Below the pieces are notes generated by a model that ran no database searches, was not told where the DNA came from, and saw only the letters and a program-made list of their open reading frames with translations. 64,000 nucleotides of DNA. Source: Alternaria dauci (taxonomy: Eukaryota; Ascomycota; Dothideomycetes; Pleosporales; Pleosporaceae). Each line of letters opens with the position of its first letter. Position 1 is the first letter of the stretch. The stretch lies in assembly GCF_042100115.1 (NCBI RefSeq), contig NC_091275.1, forward strand, positions 992,001 to 1,056,000, given 5' to 3'. A program made the translations under genes and the position numbers. Positions 59,292 through 64,000 of this stretch are shown here, one piece after another.

Positions 59292-61068
59292 ATGGCTGCG
59301 TTCGAGAGCCAGCCGCTTGGCAGTATGGACAAGCAGGCCACTTTGGAGTCGCGAGCGCATGCGACGAGATCCATCGATGGAGATGAGGGCGAAGAGTATC
59401 ACAACTCCCTCAGGGGGTACACCAGAGCCGACCACGCTGATATGGAGCGTATGGGCAAGGTGCAGGAGCTGAAAAGAAATTATCGACCGTTGTCAGCGCT
59501 GGCGTTCACGGTTATTCTACAAGGAACGTGGGAAGTTCTTTTGACGCAAGTGACCTTGATGCGACTGACAGGGAACAAGAACTGACAACATCGTAGCGCA
59601 ACCTACCAAGGTCTCCAAGATGGAGGTCCAGCAGGTCTCATCTGGAGTTTCGTCTGGACCTGGTTCGGCTTCAGCACCGTCATGCTGTCACTTGCCGAGA
59701 TGGCATCGATGGCACCAACTGCTGGTGGCCAATACCACTGGGTCTCCGAGTTTTCACCTCCCAGTGTCCAGAAGCCATTCAGTTACTTCATCGGCTGGAT
59801 GTCAACGTTGTCATGGCAGGCCGGTACTGCCTCAGGACCCTTCCTTGTCGGTACCTTGATCCAATCTTCTGCTACTGTCATGTACCCGGAATATGAGCCT
59901 ACCAAATGGCAGGGTACACTCATGGTTATCGCTGTGACCTTCTTGGTCTGGGTTCTCAACATCTGGGGCGCAAGAGGCATGCCCATCTTCCAGAACATCA
60001 TGTTGATTGTCCACGTATTTGGTTTCCTGGCAATCATCATCGTCTTCTGGGTTCTGTCGCCACGGGCTAGTGCTGAAGTAACATTCACCCAGTTCTACAA
60101 CGGAGGAGGCTGGAACTCGAATGGCTTGGCGCTCATGGTAGGCCAAGTGTCTGCTATCTATGCTTGCATCTGTAAGTATACCTCTCTCCCAAGGATCCTC
60201 CTAGAAATTGTGTTAATGAGCGATCACAGGCTCCGACTCCGCAGCCCACATGGCCGAGGAGATCAAAGATGCTGGCAAGACTGTCCCGCGCGCCATGATC
60301 GGTGCTTACCTCATGAACGGCTCTCTTGGCATAATTTTCCTCATCAGCTACATGTTCATGGTTACCGACGTCGAAGCTGCTCTCGAGGGCGACTACCCCC
60401 ACATGTGGGTCTTTGCTCAAGCCGTGTCCTCCGGTGGTGTGGTAGCCCTCAACGCTATCCCCACAGTCCTCATCTTTGCCGGTACTGTGACCTTCAACTT
60501 GTCGACCTCGCGTCAGACTTGGGCATTTGCCAGAGATAGGGGACTGCCATTTAGCGATTGGATCAGCCAGGTGAACCCCAAGTTGGAGGTTCCCGCGAAC
60601 GCTGTGAGCGTCACCTGTGCCATCACGGTTCTACTCTCGCTCATCAACATCGGCTCAGACACTGCTTTCAATGCCAGTACGTTTTCCTGCTCATACGCAT
60701 AATTCTTCGACGATAACTAACGCGCTTCAGTCATCTCTCTCAATGTCGTCGCTCTTATGATAACCTACATGTTCTCGATCGGCGCTGTCCTCTACCGACG
60801 TATCCGCCAGCCCGAACTCCTCCCCAACTGCCGCTGGTCCCTCGGAAGGTGGGGCGTCCCCGTCAACATTGGCGGTGTCCTGTACTCCACGCACGCTTTC
60901 TTCTGGTGCTTCTGGCCTGATTCCACACCTACAACCCTGGACTTCTTTAACTGGGCTTCTGTCATGTTTGTTGGCGTGGCCTTTGTCAGCTTGATCGATT
61001 ACGTCGTTAGAGGACGTAAGCAATACAAGGGCCCTGTGGTCCTTGTGGAAGGATTCAAGGGGGAGTGA
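59292..61068 (+). CDS. APC-family permease (amino acid / GABA / choline transporter type)
   Basis: Exons 59292-59545, 59597-60171, 60230-60676 and 60731-61068; introns are 51, 58 and 54 nt, giving 537 aa, the normal length. About 75 cytosolic residues end in LKRNYRPLSALAFTVILQGT. Then come EVLLTATYQGLQDGGPAGLI, LAEMASMAPTAGGQYHWVS (the conserved APC loop) and DSAAHMAEEIKDAGKTVPRA (helix-loop typical of fungal GABA/choline permeases), ending with a short cytosolic tail. Twelve hydrophobic segments are evident. It resembles yeast Uga4/Hnm1-type carriers; the substrate cannot be fixed from sequence. Intron 1 uses a GC donor (AC|GCAAGT), the only donor that preserves LLTATYQG. Confidence 0.88.
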
Positions 61069-61816
61069 CAGATGCGCGGTTTCGGCGAGCGCATCGGGGA
61101 AGAAGAGGGAGAAGAGATTGACGAATTACTTGGGTTCGACACTAATAGATCTGACGATGAAGACGAAGATTGAATATAGACTTTCTCACCTTTTACCACC
61201 TTACACTGATGTTTTTACGTGCAAAGTTAACGATGAGGAGTTTGAGTGTCTGACAGCTACACCGTCGCTGCATGGATATTTCCTTCTGTGACCATCAAAG
61301 ACCAATGTGCTTGTATTACGTGAAGCCTCTGGCGTGCTCACCAGCTGGATGCCTTATGTCGGAGTAAATTACAACAAATCAACAAGGCGTTTCGGGGTAT
61401 ATGTGACCAATATTAGGCTGTTTCGGAATGCTGTTGAGCGATCGTGTCCTGAATTGTCACCTTGGCGGGGACGCGAAGGATGGCAAGATGCAGGCGGGGT
61501 GGGGCATCAGATAAAATTTGCACCCGGGACTTGCTCGGATCTGATAAGATGAGCGGCTTTCCGCCAATCGCATCTCGAGACACCGCGTCCGCAACAACGG
61601 ATCGCGCGTGAAGTCATATGTAGCCTAACAACCGGTGTGTTAGTTGTTAGCCGATTTCCGATGTCGGTCTGATGTCTGTGTGGTACGATGGCGCCGTATA
61701 GAAGTGGGCGTTCTGCCACATGAGTTCACAATCTAATCAGATCATCTTTCTCCCATCCCACCCTGCCATCTCTCCAACACCCCCACGACCCCTACTTATC
61801 AGATCAAATCTTCACA
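61069..61816. other. Intergenic, promoter of the FAD oxidoreductase gene
   Basis: No gene is supported. C-rich leader sequence precedes the ATG at 61817. Confidence 0.5.
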
Positions 61817-63277
61817 ATGAGGCTTCAAGGCGTTACAGACACACTGGGCAACCTCAGCCTATCAAACCCTCATCGCGTACTCATTGTCGGCTGCGCATAC
61901 GGCGGTGTCTCTGCTGCCATCAACCTCCTCGACTACTCACAAGGAAAGGCCCGACAGAGTGTCTACCCAGGCCCAGATTTCCAAGGTGTGCGTAGTAGAA
62001 GAGGGGTTGAAATTACTGTCATCGATGAGCGTGATGGTTATTGTGCGTCACTCTACCCCATTAGCCGAGGCTTGACAACTCCCTGTCCCCACCACGTCAC
62101 TTCGCGCTACGAGAGCTTCTACTAATGCTTGTGTCTTGCAGTCCACTCAGTTGGCGCACCGCTCGCCCATGTTACACCAAAGTACACAACCCATATGTGG
62201 AAGAGGTTTAGCCACTTCAACGAGCTAAAGCACCCCAATTTGCACTTCAAGCACGGAAGTGTCAAGAACATCAACCCCGAGGCCAAGGTCGCAGAATGGC
62301 AAGACCGAGATGGCAAGACCCAGCAGCAAGCGTACGATTACCTTGTCATGGCCACCGGCCTGAGGAGACATTTCCCTGCTGTGCCAAAGTCTGGCAGCTT
62401 TGAAGAGTACCAAACAGATAGCAAGGCCTTCATCGCGAAGATCACCGGCGGTGATCCATCGAACTGTGAGGGCAGGAGAGTTGTCGTGATTGGCGCTGGT
62501 GCTGTCGGTGTCGAATTCGCTGCTGAGATCAAGCAAAACTACCCGCAGATTGATGTCACACTAGTGCACTCACGAAGCGAGGTTCTTTCTTCAGAACCAC
62601 TCCCGTCAGATGTCAAAGAACGCGCAAAGATCTTGCTCGAAGAAGAGGGCGTCAAGCTGGCTTTGGGTAACCGGGCAACCGTCACAGAGCTACCAAATGC
62701 CCAATTCACTGTCACACTGGCGAACAATGAGACAATAACAGCAGACTTCGTCATCGACTCAACGAAGAAGGGCACACCAACTACCGATGTTTTACCTACG
62801 GAGTGTCTGAATGAGGACAAGGAGATTATGGTAGACCAGTCTCTGATGTTCAAAGACACCATTGCAAACTCCTCCTCTCACTTCGGTGTCGGCGATGTGA
62901 TCGCATGGTCAGGCATCAAGCGCGCGGGCAGTGCAACAGTCATGGGCCAAGCTGCTGCACAAAATATTTACTCCGATATACTCAACTCCGAACTTGCTCC
63001 CTCATCCGAGAAATACATCAAGACAGAGCTGCCGGCATGGGACGCCGTCATCGGTCTAGCGGTTGGCAAACAATGTCTGACCTACGACCCCAAGAACGGC
63101 ATCAAGTATGGTGTTGAGGTTATGAAGGGATACTTTGGTGAGGATCTAGGCTGGTCGGCGAACTTGAAATACCTTGGTCTCACAGATGTTGTGGAGAGGG
63201 CAGATAGCCCGGTGGAAGATGTGGAGGCCACGAAGATGGCCGACGTGGGCATCAAGCCAGTCACTGCACAAGCATAG
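61817..63277 (+). CDS. AIF/AMID-like FAD-dependent pyridine-nucleotide oxidoreductase
   Basis: Exons 61817-62042 and 62142-63277; the intron is 99 nt with a GTGCGT donor, giving 453 aa. The N-terminal Rossmann motif is VLIVGCAYGGVSAAINLL, the GxxYGG form common in fungal AIF-like proteins, followed by ITVIDERDGY, whose Glu would bind FAD ribose. YDYLVMATG is the second FAD motif. VVVIGAGAVGVEFAAEI is the NAD(P)-binding GxGxxG, with SSHFGVGDVIAW as the final FAD-binding block. By family these are NAD(P)H oxidoreductases of mitochondria or cytosol related to apoptosis-inducing factor/AMID or Ndi-type enzymes. No clear presequence is seen, so a cytosolic or outer-membrane location is more likely. 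The start is the only ATG that gives the complete first Rossmann strand. Confidence 0.88.
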
Positions 63278-63572
63278 GCATTTATAGACAAGAGTCTACG
63301 TAGGCGTTTGGGCATAGGTACATGACAGCGAATATCATTTTTATACAATCGAATCATAGTCTTACATATCACGCATCCGTTGAACATCCCGTTGCCTGCG
63401 ATGTATACAGTAGAAACGACCCGACTGGTTTTGGGTGTGCTCCAGGTTAGGTCGACATGGCGTATCCAGGCATCCGCATCCATATATCTGGACATTCTCG
63501 GCGCTTACATGGTGCATATAGGCCGTATAGTCGTAGGGTACAAATTCCAAGTTGGGTATTCCAGACATTAGC

Positions 63573-63971
63573 ATGGTTCACATTTCCCAGGTCAAAGAGA
63601 ACAACGGCCAGGTCGATGGAAAGTCGGCACCCCTTGTCGTAGTGTTCATTAGTGGAACATCAGGCATACATCTCCAGACATACCCGAAGGCTTTGGAGAT
63701 AAGCAACGCACTGCAGTTTTACTCGCGGATCTGCTTCGCGCAGGATCTTCTTTCTCTATTACGCTCTTCAGGTCGCGCACGCATGATGAGTGCACGTGCG
63801 GGTAGGATGGAGGGTGACTTCTTCAATGCAGACGATCTCCTGCTCGAAGCCCCGGGTACGCTCGGAGCCATGGCTTCGGTAAGACATATGGGCAGCATGG
63901 ATTTGCGCGCCCTGGATTGTATCGCTCAGATGCTAGAGATAAAAACATCGTTTCTATGCAGTGTCATATAG
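63573..63971 (+). pseudogene. Short-chain dehydrogenase remnant with internal deletion
   Basis: From ATG 63573 the frame reads MVHISQVKENNGQ, then LVVVFISGTSGI. That is the N-terminus of a common fungal short-chain dehydrogenase family (GTSGIG cofactor loop). About 17 residues later it already reads NALQFYSRICFAQDLLSLLR and RARMMSARAGRMEGDFFNADDLL, which belong after the central sheet and near the active-site region. Roughly 90 residues usually separate these blocks, so most of the Rossmann fold is missing. The frame stops at 63971, short of the family's C-terminus. No splice sites could supply the missing part, because the DNA itself is absent. Family assignment is from memory. Confidence 0.55.
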
Positions 63972-64000
63972 GTAGTGTGCGGACGGGACACCACTTCTGC

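Noticed and set aside
58999..59472. 157-codon plus-strand frame over the permease start
   Set aside because: Out of frame with the conserved permease N-terminus and without a domain.

Overview
The window looks like a chromosome segment of a filamentous ascomycete (Pezizomycotina, probably Dothideomycetes/Pleosporales; the order is inference). The evidence is genes with several short introns (mostly 42-150 nt, GT-AG, CTAAC/CTGAC-like branch sites), gene families typical of these fungi (DUF6536, fungal rhodopsin-domain proteins, a PD-(D/E)XK-like DUF7924-type protein, D-xylose reductase), and a 29-kb AT-rich block of repeats mutated in the manner of repeat-induced point mutation (RIP: CpA to TpA on both strands).

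Left gene-rich arm (1-12.9 kb): the start of a short-chain dehydrogenase cut by the window edge (minus), an intron-containing tRNA-Lys(CUU), a Drs2-type P4-ATPase lipid flippase, a D-xylose reductase with an N-terminal extension resembling a mitochondrial presequence, and a five-exon DUF6536 membrane protein. The last lies directly against the AT-rich block.

AT-rich block (about 13.28-42.55 kb): no intact gene. It is a nest of decayed transposons. I could resolve (i) a complete Ty3/Gypsy element 'A' with two LTRs and a 5-bp target duplication, whose remains run gag-zinc knuckle-RNase H-integrase with no visible protease/reverse transcriptase; (ii) a second, larger minus-strand Gypsy element 'D' with gag, reverse transcriptase, RNase H and integrase remnants; (iii) a roughly 1.37-kb A-tailed repeat 'B' in at least five full or partial copies, one of which interrupts the pol of D with a 16-bp target duplication; (iv) a large inverted repeat 'X'; (v) other repeat families that I cannot name. 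A lightly mutated LTR fragment of family A marks the right edge.

Right gene-rich arm (43.2-64 kb): a PD-(D/E)XK-like protein, a long intergenic stretch with a RIP-altered 5S rRNA pseudogene, a small multi-pass membrane protein, an F-box protein, a Q/S/N-rich conserved protein, Sec61 beta, a rhodopsin-domain membrane protein, an APC-family amino-acid/choline/GABA permease with a likely GC-AG intron, an AIF/AMID-like FAD oxidoreductase, and an internally deleted short-chain dehydrogenase relic at the right edge. These look like independent fungal genes rather than a cluster or operon.

Limits: all exon structures were assembled by eye from splice consensus, reading-frame continuity and remembered family conservation. 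No alignments, base-composition counts or database searches were run. Repeat boundaries inside the AT-rich block are accurate to a few bases where a target duplication is given and to tens of bases elsewhere.
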